Source: Tilletiopsis washingtonensis (lineage: Eukaryota > Basidiomycota > Exobasidiomycetes > Entylomatales). Taken from it: a DNA stretch of 64,000 nt. Made by a program: the position numbers and the translations under genes. The notes beneath the pieces were generated by a model, which saw only the letters and a program-made list of their open reading frames with translations, had not been told where the DNA came from and searched no databases. Positions 32,442-44,305 of the stretch are shown piece after piece; the first letter of the stretch is position 1, and every line of letters starts with the position of its first letter. The stretch covers positions 62,001 to 126,000 of the forward strand of contig NW_020312003.1 of assembly GCF_003144115.1 (NCBI RefSeq), read 5' to 3'.

Positions 32442-35400
32442 ATGGCGTCCAAAGGCGTGCGTGCCGAGTGTACACTCCCGCCGCCGCGCCGCTTACCCTT
32501 CTTCGCAGGGCAAAGACGCACTCTATGCGCAGCAGCTCGATGCGGCGCGCCTGCGCGGCGACTGGGAGTCGCCCGTGCCCGTCGCGGCGGCCGCGGGCGG
32601 CAAGGCGCCCATCTCGTGGCAGGAGCTCATCCGCAAGTACATGAAGCACAACCCGAACAGCACTGGTGTGTAGTTGGCCAAGACGTGCGCATTGCAGCAC
32701 AGCACACTGATGCGGTGGTGCGCAGTGACGCCGACCGTCGCGCAGGTGGAGCAGCAGATGCGCGCTGCGCTCGCCGCGTACCAGCGCGACCTGGGCCACT
32801 ACTCGGACGCCTCGCACGACAAGGACCTGGCGCTGCCCGACGGCTCGGGCCGTACGGCCTTCCCCACGCCCATGCCTCACGACCAGTTCGGCAACGGCTG
32901 GCGCGGGCCCGACGTCGTGCAGGCGGCCACGCGCCTCGAGGAGCTCGCAGCAAATGCGCGCTCGAGCCGTGCAGACCCCATCGCGATGCAGGGCATTGCT
33001 GCGCTGCGTGCGTACGCGGCCTTTAGCCTGGGCAACGATGAGGCGGCCATTGGGCTGCTGCACCAGGCGCGCTTCTTTGAGGACGTCGAGGTGGAGAAGA
33101 TCAAGGCGGCGCACGCCCAGGACTACTCTGTCGCGCTGCTGCTGCTTGGCTTCTGCGTGTACGGCATGGCCAACGAGCGCCTCTACGCCGCCAAGAAGGA
33201 CGATGCCTTCAAGCCCTTTGTGCTGGCCGGCTACGCGCGCGCCATCGACCTGCACGAGGGCGTGCGCGGCGGCAAGCGCGCAGAGGGCCTGCGTGGCATG
33301 ACGCCCGATGAGATCGAATGCTGGGGCGAGACGGCGCTGTACCGCAACGCGCTGTTCAGCGTGCGCACCGGGTGAGTTCACAAGCGAGGGCAGCGTACTG
33401 GAGAAGCCGCGTGCGCATCTTCTGACTCTGGCCCTGCAGCAACATCGCGCTTGGCCTGGACTCGCTGCGCGCATACCAGGTGCACGTGGGCCGCTGGCCA
33501 ACGTCCTTCCGCGGCCCGCAGCGCAACGTCATCTACCGCACCTACCTTGCCGTGCTGACACGCGCCGTCGAGGCCGGCGGCTTTACGGACCCGCCGCGCT
33601 CGGCGGGCGTGCGCGCCGACGAGGACTGGCGCTCTGCCGCTTACCAGCGCAGCGTGATTGACTGTGTCGCCTCGCGCGTGCGCATCCGCGACTTCGAGGC
33701 GGAGCGGGCGCCGCGCCATGGACAGGCCCGCCGCATGCTGGGTGCTGCCGCGACCGAGATCACGTCGCGCACGACGAGCAAGCGCCGTCCAGCTGCACAC
33801 CGCGCGCTGCGCCCCGCCAGCGCCAACTGGAGCAACGAGATGCTCACTGTGCAGAATGCCGCGGCGTCGGCAATCCTGCGCAGCGAGCAGTTCCCGCGCG
33901 CAGGGCACGTCAACATTGCTGCCATCCAGCTCGCCGACGACCTCGTGCGCGCGTGGCAGCTCAACGGCGAGCTGGGCGGCGCGCACGCTGACGATGTCGT
34001 GGAGGTGAGCACAGCGCGCGTCCGTGTGTCCCGGCCCAACTGACGTTTCTGTCCGCGCGCAGATCCTCTACAACCTCGCCAAGATCACGTTCCACTCGCA
34101 GCGCATCAGCCGGCATCTCTTTACGCTCCTCGTGGCCGCCGAGGCTTACGACGAGGCACGCATGGCGCTCGAGCTGTACGCGCAGATCTTCGAGAAGGCC
34201 AAGGAGGGCGACGCGGCCGACTCTGCGGCGCTCGTCGAGGAGGGTCGCCGCCGCAAGGAGGCTGACGCAGCGGCCGAGGCGAACGATGCCGAGGCGCCCG
34301 AGCACGAGGGCATCTCGGACGAGGCCAAGCGCGTCTCGCAGGAAGCCACGACGGACCAGGACAGCGACGCCGTGTACGTCTCGACGCTCCTGCACGGCGC
34401 GCACGTGTACGGCCGCTTCTTGCACGACATCAAGGGCGCCGATGCGCTTGCGCGCAAGGCGTACGACGCGCACACTGCCAACCCCAAGCTCTCCACCGAC
34501 CGGTCGCTCTCGGCACGCGCCAAGCGCATTGCTGGCTCTGCGCGCGCTGCACTGGCAGCCCGCGAGTCGGACGCCACGAAGCGCGCAGCCCTGCAAGACG
34601 AGGCACTGAGCCTGCTCAAGCAGAGTGCCACGCTCGACGACCAGAGCTCCGAGACGTTCTACCAGCTGGCCTACCTGCAGGCGGAGATGCGCGACTCGAC
34701 GACGGCGGTGCGCTCGGCGCGTCTGGCGCTTGAGCTCGAGCCGGCCGACGTGCAGTGCTGGCACCTGTTGGCGCTTCTGCGCTCGGCGCAGAAGGACTTC
34801 AAGGGCGCGCTGCGCATCGCCGAGGAGGGCCTCGCCGAGGCCGAGGAGGACGACGAGGCAGACCTGAAGGCGGTGCAGCGCGCCAGCAGCGCCAATGGCG
34901 TCAACGGCACGTCCAAGACGAGCGTGGCGCGCACGGTGCTGCTCAGCGTCGACTACCCGCCGACGTACGGCGAGCGGGCCGAGGCGCTGCTGCGCCTGCA
35001 CATGACGCACTCGGCGCTGGAGGAGGTCGTGTCGGGCACCGAGGCCGCCATCGCCTCGCAGCGCGACGTGTTCTCCTTCTTCCACAAGCGCGTCGCCACG
35101 ACGGCCGTGCTGCCGCTGGGTGCCGGCGGCGCTGCCGGCTCTGCTGCGCCGCCGACGAAGCACGGCAAGCTCTCGACGCTGCTGGGCGGCAGTGCCGCCG
35201 TGCCGACGCGCTTTGGCTCGCTCAGCGGCATGGGCCTCAGCGGCGCCACACACCACCACTCGGAGGAGGCCCACCGCGGCGCCTCGCTGCTGCCGCACCT
35301 GCACCGGAGGCGCGCGTCGCAGAAGGTCGAGGAGGCGCCGATGCCCGCCGGTGCCGCCGGCGCCACCTCCAACGACTCTGCGCAGGACGCACAGGACGAC

Positions 35401-36072
35401 GGCGAGGCGTCGACTGCCATGGTGCAGCGCGAGGCGCGGCGTGCCAAGCACGAGGCGCACCTGCTCGCCTCGCTCTGGCTGCAGTCTGCCGCCTCATTCC
35501 GCCGTGCGCACCAGCTCTCGCAGGCGCGCGCCGCCGTGCAGGAGGCCGAGCGGCTCGACTCTGCGCGCGCCGAGGTGTGGGTGCAGCTGGCGCTGTACTT
35601 TGAGGCGCAGCAGCAGTGGGAGCTGGCCGTGCAGAGCCTCTACAAGGCGCTGGCGTGCGAGAGCGAGTGCGTGCCGGCCGTGGTGAACCTGGCGCGCATC
35701 TTCCTGCAACATCCGGACCTCTCGCCCGCCGCCTCGGCGCTGCCGACGAGCGAGACAATCAAGGACCGCAAGTTACCGGCCGCTGTCACCGACGCCCTGG
35801 CCGTGCCATCGCCGTTCGGCAACGACGGCGCCGCCGCCAGCACGACGCTGGCCAAGCCGACGGAGCTGGGCGCCATTGCGCTGGCCGAGGGCCTGCTGCG
35901 CGCCAGCACGGCCAGTGCGGCGTGGGACTGTGCCGCCGCCTGGCTCTTCCTGGCGCAGACGGCGCGGCGCACGGGGCGCCTGGCGCAGAGCCGCACGTTC
36001 CTCGAGTACGCCCTCGAGCTGGAGAAGACGGAGACGGTGCGCCCGCTCGGCGCCGCCCTCTTCCGCTCGTGA
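32442..36072 (+). CDS. YPP1: YPP1/TTC7-type TPR protein
   Basis: Starts MASKG on a 16-nt coding exon, then KDALYAQQLDAARLRGDWES and WQELIRKYMKHNPNS. A short intron leads to TVAQVEQQMRAALAAYQRDL. The central part has helical repeats (DPIAMQGIAALRAYAAFSLG, YSVALLLLGFCVYGMANERL, WGETALYRNALFSV). After two more introns comes ILYNLAKITFHSQRISRHLF and a long exon with TPR pairs, for example SSETFYQLAYLQAEMRDSTT, HLLALLRSAQKDFKGALRIA and EVWVQLALYFEAQQQWELAV; the last helices are CAAAWLFLAQTARRTGRLAQ and TFLEYALELEKTE. This is the Ypp1 / TTC7 architecture. Known role: with Efr3 it anchors the PI 4-kinase Stt4 at the plasma membrane. A His/Ser/Ala-rich loop interrupts the C-terminal TPRs near 35,140-35,420. 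Confidence 0.85.
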
Positions 36073-36631
36073 TGCGTTCGCGGCCCTTGCCGCCTCTCTT
36101 GCCCTCCAAGGACCACCCGTGCTGGATATCATACCACCTTGCCCCCCTCGCCACCCTCCTTTCTATGCCATGCCCCGAAAGCAGCGCCGCCCTAGTCTTC
36201 TGGCGCCTCCTTCCTGCCCTTGCGGCGCGCAGCCCGTACTTCGGACTGCGCGCCCGCTGCTGTTCCCCTAGTCTTGCCTATGCTGCGAAACGCGGAATTG
36301 AAATTGAGTGCTCTCGAGGCAGCCAGAGTGTGCGCCAAGCCGCAGCGAGAGGAGCGACTTTTGCTCTCTTCGCTGGTGGGACGGAACGTTGGCTGTGCGC
36401 TCCCACGCCTCGTGCTCCGGCTTCGGCGATGCGCGCCGCGCCGAGCCGGCTGCTGGCCGTGCGGTGCTCGACTCTGGCCGGGTGCCTGCGGCTGCCCTAC
36501 TCGGTTCCCCGCACAACGCAGCGCAGCCGCCGCCGGCGCAGCGCACAGGCGCGAGGCACGCCTCATCAGCCGCTGCTCTTTCCTTCCTGCCCACACCCTG
36601 CCCCCTCTCGCATCCCTCAAGACACGCAGCC
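36073..36631. other. Intergenic region YPP1 / SDR
   Basis: About 560 bp between same-strand genes: 3' UTR of YPP1 and promoter of the SDR. Just before the SDR start there is a CT-rich stretch (CTCTTTCCTTCCTGCCCACA). Nothing else recognised. Confidence 0.5.
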
Positions 36632-38099
36632 ATGCCCAAGGATGTCGCACCCGATGTCATGCCCGAGCTCGCCTCGTCGCACCTCTTCTCCGTGCGCGGC
36701 AAGGTCGCCCTCGTCACCGGCGGCGCCAGCGGCCTCGGCAAGAGTGAGCGGCAGCAGCAGTGCGACGGCGTGTCTGCGGCGCGGCGCTGACTTGGTGCGG
36801 CCACAGTGATGGCGGCAACGCTGGTGCGCAACGGCGCAAAGGGTGTGTCTGCTGTGCTGCGCCGTGGCTGCCCCATCGGCTGACGCCTGTGGCAGTGTAC
36901 ATCGCCTCGCGCAAGATGGACGAGCTGGAGAAGCAGGCCAAGCTCATGGCGCCGCTCTCGCCCTCGGGCGCCGTGTGTGCGTGCTGCTTGGCTCGTCTCT
37001 CATTCCTGGCCGCTCATCACCTGCTCGCGCCACAGCCGGCCCCGCGTGCATCCCCATCCAGGCCAACGTCGACAGCAAGGCCGGCTGCGACGCCCTGGCG
37101 GCCGCCGTGGCCGAGAAGGAGAAGCGCCTCGACATTCTCATCAACAACTCGGGCCTCACGTGGGGCGCGCAGATGACCGACTTTCCGGAGCAGAAGGGCT
37201 GGGACAAGGTGTTTGCGCTCAACGTCAAGAGCCAGTTCTACCTCACCGTCGCGTGAGTGCGCGCGTGGCCTGTGTGGTGGAGCAGATGTGCTGACAGTGC
37301 CGCAGCCTGCTGCCGCTGCTGGAGGTGGGCAAGTCGAACATTGGTGAGCGTCCGCTGCGCGCATATGCAGGAGGCCGCAGCTGACTCTCGCATCGCAGAG
37401 CACGCCAGCGTCATCAACATCGCCTCGGTCGCTGCCATCATGCCCATGGCCGAGGGCGGTCTGTCCGAGGAGGGCTCCGGCACTTGGTCCTGTGAGTCGT
37501 CTCTAAGCACTCCTCTTCCCTCCTGCTCACACGCCCCTAGACCAACCAAGCAAGGCCGCCTCGGTGCACCTCTCGCGCACCATGGCCAACTCGCTCGCCG
37601 AGCGCCACGTGCTCGTCAACGCCATCTGCCCGGGCGTGTTCCCGAGCCGCATGACGAGCTTTGGCCTGACGGAGAACAAGGAGATCCTCGAGGCCATTCA
37701 GCCCACTGGTGCGTCTCGCGCGTGTGCTGCGGCAGTGGGGGTGGGGTGGGATGGTGCTGATGAGTGTCTGCCACTGCAGGTCGCGTCGGCACGCCCGAGG
37801 ACATCGGTGGCCTCGTGCTTATGCTCACGAGCCGTGCTGGCTCGCACATGACCGGACTGGCGGTGAGTCTTGGCGCACGAGTCAGCGATCGAAATCAGCG
37901 GCGTCACGAAGCGACAGGGACAGCTGCCGACGCTCTGGCGCATCACCGGTCATCAGCAAGAGAGCTGCTTCCCTGCCTCGCGGGACTGGCCAGGTGGCCG
38001 CTCTCGTCAATCGCTCTCCCGCTGCAGTCTGCTGACCTGCGTCGCCTGCAGATCCCGATCGATGGCGGACAGTCGCTGCAGTACCAGGCGCGCCTCTGA
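36632..38099 (+). CDS. Short-chain dehydrogenase/reductase (multi-exon)
   Basis: Start MPKDVAPDVMPELASSHLFS. The glycine-rich NAD(P) motif VALVTGGASGLGK is followed by small exons (MAATLVRNGAK, VYIASRKMDELEKQAKLM), then CIPIQANVDSKAGCDAL and LDILINNSGLTWGAQM (the NNxG motif, here NNSG). Later come VINIASVAAIMPMAEGG with the catalytic Ser, then YQPSKAASVHLSRTMANSLA (the YxxxK motif) and VNAICPGVFPSRMTSFGLTE; the last exon reads IPIDGGQSLQYQARL. Classical SDR. Similar fungal proteins are annotated as RhlG-like or 3-oxoacyl-reductase-like, but the substrate cannot be read from sequence. About nine exons, several under 50 nt. It converges on the FHA gene with 86 bp between stops. Confidence 0.87.
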
Positions 38100-38185
38100 G
38101 CGGCTTCTGCGCCCTGAGCGGTTCTGCATATTCCCCGAAACCTGCTGCACCTGTCTACCTGTCTCCGAGCCCCGTGAATGGCATC

Positions 38186-39183
38186 TCATTCTTCTCTTAG
38201 CAACACATAGTCGCGCTCGCTCGTGCCAAAGCGCACCGTGTCGCCGGTGATGAGCTCGATGTATCGTCGTCCCTCCACCTCCTTGCCGTTGAGCAGCGTG
38301 CCGTTTGCCGAGTCCAGATCCAACAAGAAGGGCCTGTGCAGCGCCATCAGCATCTCCATCGTGAACAAGCGGCTGGGCGAGCAACGCACTTGATCTCATG
38401 CTTCTCCTCGCCGTACTCGTTGACCTTGCTGATGCGCCGGAACTGGAAGACGGCATGCTGCTTGCTGCAGCTGGGATGCGTGATGGGCACATCCGCTACG
38501 GCTACGTCGCGCCCGAACAGCAGACACGAGGCGCGCAGGTGCAGCATGTCTGGAGGCGTGGTGGGTGAGCGGACGTGAGAGCGGTCAGGGCGGATTGAGT
38601 GGCTTGAGATAGGATACCGTCGGACCTCTATCCAAACCAAGCCAGCAGCATCACCGTGCATCGCCGCCATGGCCGTCTACTGAGCTGGCCCTCTATCTGA
38701 CACAGCCCCAGGTCGCTCGCCTGCCATCTTTGGCTCCCGCTTCTGCCTCGCATCTCAACGCTTCCACGCTCGCTGCTCGTCGTCTGCGCCTTCCACTAGC
38801 TCCACCACGCTGCCACACCTCATGCCGCACGCACCCAGCTCCTCCTTGCCCTTGTACACGTAGCAGCGCCACTTGCGCTTCGGCGCGCGTGCCTCGGGCG
38901 GCTCGTGGTACTTGAGTGCCGTGCCGTTCTTCGAGTTGCTCGCCGCGGCCAGCAGGCCCGAGGGCGCAAAGTCGGGCTCCACGCGTGCTGCCTCTGCCGG
39001 CGGTGCGTCTGCGTCGTCGCCCGGCGGTGGGGGTGCGCGAGAAGAGGAGGCGCGCGAGGTGGAGGCGTCAAAGGCGGCGCGTGAGCGTTGGCGCTCGGCG
39101 GTGAAGTCGGGCGAGCGAGAGCGCCGCCGTGAGGAGGTGTAGCGCGGCGGCGGCGAGCGGGAGCGGGAGCGTGGGCGCGGCAT
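38186..39183 (-). CDS. PML1: FHA-domain protein, SNIP1/Pml1-like
   Basis: Starts at the ATG at 39183. The first 100 residues are rich in RS dipeptides (RPRSRSRSPPPRY, SRRRSRSPD), as in splicing proteins. Then RKWRCYVYKGKEELG leads into the FHA domain after an intron: MLHLRASCLLFGRDVAVADV, PITHPSCSKQHAVFQFR, and after another intron FLLDLDSANGTLLNGKEVE, DTVRFGTSERDYVLLREE-stop. The GRD, HPSCSKQHA and NGT-x-LNG motifs form the phosphopeptide-binding site. Order and spacing match human SNIP1 and yeast Pml1, the latter a subunit of the RES complex that retains unspliced pre-mRNA. It is divergent from REX2, with 102 bp between starts. Confidence 0.88.
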
Positions 39184-39285
39184 GGCCGATGGTGGTGGAG
39201 TGGAGGCAAGCAGGACGCGCGCGAAAGCAAGTGACACGCCGAGTGCTCTGCGTCGTGCTCCTTGCTTCCTGCACTCCTCCTCCGC

Positions 39286-40540
39286 ATGCTGCGCCGTCTG
39301 CTGCCTGCGTCGCCGCTGCGTCTGCCTCTGCTTCAGCCAGTGTCTCGCCTCGCCGCTCCGCCGCTGCAGCTGCATACCCGCAGCTACGCTCGCACGCAGC
39401 GCCCGCCGCCGCCGGCACGCATCATGGCCTCCTCCTCGGCGGCGGCCGTGCCGCAGCCCACCTACTCGTCCATCCCGCCGCCGCCGCCCACGCGCGTGCT
39501 GGCGCCGCAGGATGGCGCGCTCGTGTGGATCGACTGCGAGTGCGTCGTCGTCGCCGGCTCTAGCTCTGCCGCAGCTGGACGCTTGCGCTGACGGTCCTTT
39601 CCGTGCCAGAATGACGGGCCTCTTCCCCGCCACGGACCGCATCCTCGAGGTGGCATGCATCATCACCGACGGCGCACTCAACGAGCTCGACGAGGGCGTC
39701 GTGTGGGTCATCAAGACGGACAAGGCGGTGCTTGATGCCATGGGCGACTGGTGAGTCGGACAGCGCTGGCGGCCAGACAAGCGCTGTGCGGGGACGCGCG
39801 GGAGGTGCAGGGACGCCGAGAGGTCATGGGCGACGGATCGAAGGCACGAGACGCTTGGCTCTCGCTCTCACCAGCTGGTCGTTAGAGGGCTTGTGGGCAG
39901 CGGCGCTGCATGTATGCTGTCGTCTGGACTCGCGCTGACATCCTTCGCCTCGCAGGTGTGTGCGTCGCTCAGCTCCACGGCGCCCCTCCACATGATGCTG
40001 ACGCCTCCTCACAGACGAAGCAGCACGGCGCCTCTCAGCTTACAGCGGCCTGCATGTCGCCCGCAGCTCGCGAGCATGCCGATGTGCGTGCCGCGCTGCT
40101 CGCCTATGTGCGCGCACGAGTGCCGCATGCTCGCAGTGCCTGTCTGGCGGGCAACACGGTGCATGCCGACGCTGCATTTCTCAAGGGCGAGATGCCAGAG
40201 GTGAGTGGCGCGGGCGACGGAGAGTGAGCGGACGTGCTGACAACAGGTGCAGTTGATCGATCATCTGCACTACCGCATCGTCGACGTGAGTTGCGCTGCC
40301 AGGCTTGCGACATGCTTGTGCCTGACGCTGCAGCAGGTCTCGACGATCAAGGAGCTCGTGACGCGCTGGTATCCCGCTCCAGCGAAGCGGTGGCAGGGCG
40401 GCAAGGGCGCGCATCGGGCATTGGAGGACATTCGCGGCTCAATCGAGGGTGTGTCTAGCTCCTCGCCCGCTCTCACTTCTGCGCTGACGCCTTGCGCAGA
40501 GCTGCGGCATTACAGAGAACATGCGTTTGTCAAGCCATGA
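39286..40540 (+). CDS. REX2: Oligoribonuclease REX2 (DEDDh 3'-5' exonuclease)
   Basis: The start at 39286 gives a basic presequence ([20 protein letters not shown], ending HTRSYARTQ), so a mitochondrial form is likely; an internal Met (RIMASSS) could start a cytosolic or nuclear form. The catalytic core is assembled from exons: LVWIDCE, then [31 protein letters not shown], then [59 protein letters not shown] and [13 protein letters not shown]. Acidic residues in WIDCEMTGL, GNTVHAD and HYRIVD and the His of the last block give the DEDDh set. Joining MGDW to CTKQHG needs a 4-nt exon (39956-39959). Known role: degrades 2-5 nt RNA oligomers left by other nucleases. Confidence 0.92.
39956..39959 (+). 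other. Predicted 4-nt exon (GTGT) of REX2
   Basis: The upstream exon ends GACTG with a GTGAGT donor at 39751; the downstream exon starts at 40015 with ACGAAGCAG at a codon boundary. Direct joining breaks the frame. GTGT, between a CTCGCAG acceptor and a GTGCGT donor, restores W-C-T-K-Q-H-G, as in oligoribonucleases; the following intron is then 55 nt. Confidence 0.6.
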
Positions 40541-40590
40541 GGCGCAATGGCACATCTGCAGAAGAGATGCTCAATGAGCAGCAGGGGTAT

Positions 40591-43500
40591 CTATTGCACG
40601 CGCTTGCAGTCGACTGCTCGGTCAGAGTAGACATCCAGCACAAAGGTGCCCTCCACGTCGCGCTCCCACGTGCTGCACACGACGTCGTAGCTGCCGCGTT
40701 CCAGCCGTGCCTCGGCGATCGACACGCCGCACACGCCCTCGGCGTACGGGCCCGACGAGATGATCTCGCGACCGAGCGCCCGGTTCGCGGACGTGCTCGC
40801 AAAGATGGCGACGTTGAGCGCCGGGCGTGCCGCGTTTGCGCCCTCGAGCTCCGGCAGCGAGAGACGCAGCGCAAAGCGGGCCATGGGGGCCGAGACGGTG
40901 AGGCGGAAGCGCGGGTTGGCGCCGTAGCTGCCGTGTCCGGGCGCACCCGCAGCCGTGTCCTCGCTCCTCCGCCATGCGCCGCGCAGCACGCGCGAGTACA
41001 TGCCCGCGCCTTCTACGGGTAGAGTCTCGATGCGGGCGCTTGGGGTCGAAGCTTGGAGTGTGAGGACGAAGGCGCCCTGCTGTGCCGGCGCATACGTGCA
41101 CACCACGACGGTGTAAGCGCCGCCATGCGCTGGCAACGTCGCTTCGAGCACCGCTAGGCCATAGCGGAAGGCACCGCTGGATGCCAGCACCTCGTTGGCC
41201 TGCACTGAGGCACAGCGTGCGCCATTGCCGTGCACCAGCAGCACGCACACTGCCACGTCGCGAGGTGCCTCGAGTAGCAGCAGCAGCGAGGTGGCAGTCG
41301 ACCGCGCGCCGCTTGTGGCAGCTGATGCGGGCACGACGAGGCGGTATTGCGGATTGTGCACGAATGTCGCGTGCGTCGAGTTGCCTCCGGCGCTGCGGCC
41401 TCTCCACGCGCCTTCGACCTGTAACATCGAGGTCAGACGTGTCTTAGCTCCTCCTCTGCGCTGCTACTGACTCTCGTCTCGTGCGGATACGCCCGCGGCA
41501 GCTCGTGCAGCTGCAGCGGCGCATGGCCGTGCGCGGTGAGGGTGAAGGCAGCGTCGCAGGCAGGGCCGTGGCGCGAGACGACAAGCGTGTAGTTGCGCTT
41601 CTGCCGCCCGGCCCGCAGGCGCAGAAGATGGTGTGCGCTGTCTGTGTACGTGCCCTTGTCTCGCAGCGTGAGCCCACGCATGAAGGACGGCAGAGCCACG
41701 CAGACTCACCTGCTTGCCATCCACGCGCCCCTCGTACACACGCCGCTCACCCGCATTCTCGTACACGTGCAGCGCGACGTACTCTGTCTCTTCGTCGTCT
41801 CGTTTTGGCTGTGCGTCGAGATGACGCGCGAGGTGCACCCACACCTCTTCGTGGTCTCCGTCTTCACGGCCCTCGACAGTGAGGCAGTACTGCGGGTTCT
41901 GTCCGACGCTCCTCTGCACGTCGTTCGCAGACGCAGGCGTGCCGTTCTCAGCGCGCGTCGAGTGCGCCGCTCTCAGGCGAATGTGCGCTGCGAGGCTGTG
42001 CGAGAAGAGCGAGGGCTGCCAGTTGAGATAGAGCGCATCGAGCCGGTTGCACGCTTCCGTCCACGAGAGCTCGATGAGCTCCGGCTCTGACTCGAGCTCC
42101 AGCGCTGGCTCCTCGAATGAAGAGTCGAGCGCCAGTCGTGCCAGTGAGGCTTGCATGTCGGCTTGCACCGAGGTGTCGCCGTTTTGCGAAGCAGCAGCGT
42201 CGGCAGTATCGGACGTAGCCGCGTCCATTTCCTCGCGCCTTGCCGCACCTCTCCGGCTCCAGGGGTTGAGAAGCACCAGCGACCGTTCCCCTCGCTCCTC
42301 CTTCATCTCCAGAACCGCGTAGTCGTGGCTCCGGACGAGAGGCTGCACTCCGTCGCCGCGCGACTCCTTGCCGGTGCCGGCAGTGATGATGACCTCGCCT
42401 CGCTGCCAGGCGTTCCAGACGCGCGCCCACGTCTTTTCGCGCTGGAATCCGGCGTGCGAGAGCCCGATGTGCTCCGGCAGCCAGCCGGAGAGCGCGTACA
42501 GATCTGCAGCGCTGTTGGAGCCGCGGAAGTCGTAGCCCGATGCCTGGAGACGCAGGTAGGCCTTCTCGAGCAAGGAGGGCCAGAGCTGCAAGCCGCGCTC
42601 TGACACCGCTCGGGCGCACATCGGCAGTCCGGTGGGATACAGAGGCAGGGCATCATCGATGCTGATGCCGCGCGCGGCGCCGTTGATGTACATTCGCACG
42701 CGGTGCTGTCCGTCTTCAGGCGTGAGCGGCGTGCCGCTTGCGTCTTGCGGGAAGAGCGCCGAGTAGGCGATCTGCGCATGCAGATTGAGCATGGTCGCAA
42801 GCACCGCAGGGAAGGCGGCAGCTCACCTGCGTTCCCCAGCGTGCATCGTGCTCCGCCGCGGCCTCGAGCGCAGCAACGACACTGCAATCCGTCACGACAT
42901 CTTGGCGAATCTCTCTGCCCTTCAGCTTCTGCTGCGCATCTGCGACGATGACGGTCGCCGGCGCACGCACGCGCGGCTTGCCGAATGAGGCACCCAGAGC
43001 ACGCTGTGCGGCCGACAAGCTCGGCGGCGGAAGGCTGGCACTGGCGGCGGGCCAGAGAGGATAGCGATGCCCATTGATGAGCGTCGAGGCAGCTAGCACG
43101 CGCGTCTGCTCCGCTGCATGAGCGTCTTGTCAGTCGAGCACACAGAAGCGTCGCGAGCGGGCGCCACTGCGTCGCTGCCTGTATCATCGAGATCGAGCTG
43201 TCGCAGCGAGTGTGCGGCACGCTCCATGCCGAAGCATCGCATGTCCCGTGCCTCCATCACACGCGCCGCACAGAGTCGACCTGCAAGACTAGGCTCGTCC
43301 CCACCGCGCATGCGTCAGACCGACTGCTTGTGCTCCATTGATACGTTTGCACACCCCCAGCTAATGCGCAAGTCTTCGGCGCTGCTCAGGCTCTCCCGGT
43401 GCCAATCGACCTCGTGCATCTCCGCGCCGTCTGACCTCCACTCTGTCGGCCCCCGACATCTCTCCGCTCGTCCGCGCCGGCACCTCTGCAGCTCTGGCAC

Positions 43501-43779
43501 ACATCTCTCGCACTCACCCTCCTCGAGCGCGCCGCGCTCGCCGCTGCGCTTCTTGCACTCCAGCGCACGCTCCAGTGCCCGCTTGGCGCCACGCTTGGCC
43601 TCCTCTCGCGCCGCTACCGAGGCGGCAGGCGCGCGTGCGGCGTCGAGGAAGCGCTGTGCCGCTGCGGCGTAGGCGTCGCGGGCATCGGCGAATGCCTGCG
43701 CGCGCTCGTGGGCGACGCCCTGCGTGAAGAGTGCGCTGGCCGACTGCGGGTGCGAGGAGCTGCCCGCATGGCCTGACAT
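40591..43779 (-). CDS. RIM13: Calpain-like protease PalB/Rim13 with MIT domain
   Basis: Starts at the ATG at 43779. Residues 10-90 form a helical MIT-type domain (FTQGVAHERAQAFADARDAY, RFLDAARAP, RALERALECKKRS). The protease core spans later exons: the catalytic Cys in IRQDVVTDCSVVAALEAAAE, then SLLEKAYLRLQASGYDFRG, GWLPEHIGL, the catalytic His in RSHDYAVLEMKEERGERSLV and Asn in LLNPWSRRG. After the protease come two or three C2-like beta domains with NPQYCLTV, NPQYRLVVPASAATSG and NPRFRLTVSAPMARFALRL; the last strands are GSYDVVCSTWERDVEGTFVL. This is the calpain-7/PalB arrangement. Known role: ESCRT-III-recruited protease that processes PacC/Rim101 in alkaline pH signalling. It converges on REX2 with 50 bp between stops. 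Confidence 0.9.
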
Positions 43780-44305
43780 GGGCTGAGCAGGCGCCGCTGC
43801 GGCCGCGGTGCCGCGCGTGCTGCGGCGTGTCTGGACGCGGCACGGACGACAGCAAGGTACGCCGGGCGCTACCGGCCTGGGTGCAGATGGCGCAGCCGGA
43901 AGAGAGAGGAGCGGCCAGCGCCGGCTAGGGGTGCGAGTGGAGAGGAGCAAGGAGTGGCAGCAGCGAGGCCAGATGCACAGCCAACGGGCGCGCGCGGCGC
44001 CGCGCGGCGTCGGGCGCCGCAGCACCGCAAGCACCGCCGCCGCCGCGCGCTGCCCTCGCGGGCCGCAAGCGGAGCGCGCCCATGTCGTCCGCTATAGGCG
44101 ATCCGGCCCCCTTACGGCGCCTCTGGGCAGCCTCAGGTGCGACGTGAGGTGCCATGTTGCTCCGCATTAGACGGTACACACGTTCGTTTGGCGGTCAGCG
44201 TCTCCTCTGTGAGGCTTAAGATGCTCGCATCGAGCCGCCGTGGCCCCGTCATGTACATCCTCCATCGCCCGCACCTCGCTCACACCTTCCTAGACTCGCT
44301 CCAGG
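43780..44305. other. Divergent intergenic region PalB / F-box gene
   Basis: About 525 bp between start codons. The half next to PalB is GC-rich and the half next to the F-box gene is AT-richer. No other feature recognised. Confidence 0.5.

Noticed and set aside
33961-35460. Minus-strand open frame of about 500 codons opposite the YPP1 gene
   Set aside because: Antisense shadow of a GC-rich TPR exon. It is Arg/Leu/Val/Ala-rich with no motif, while the plus strand has clear TPR helices.
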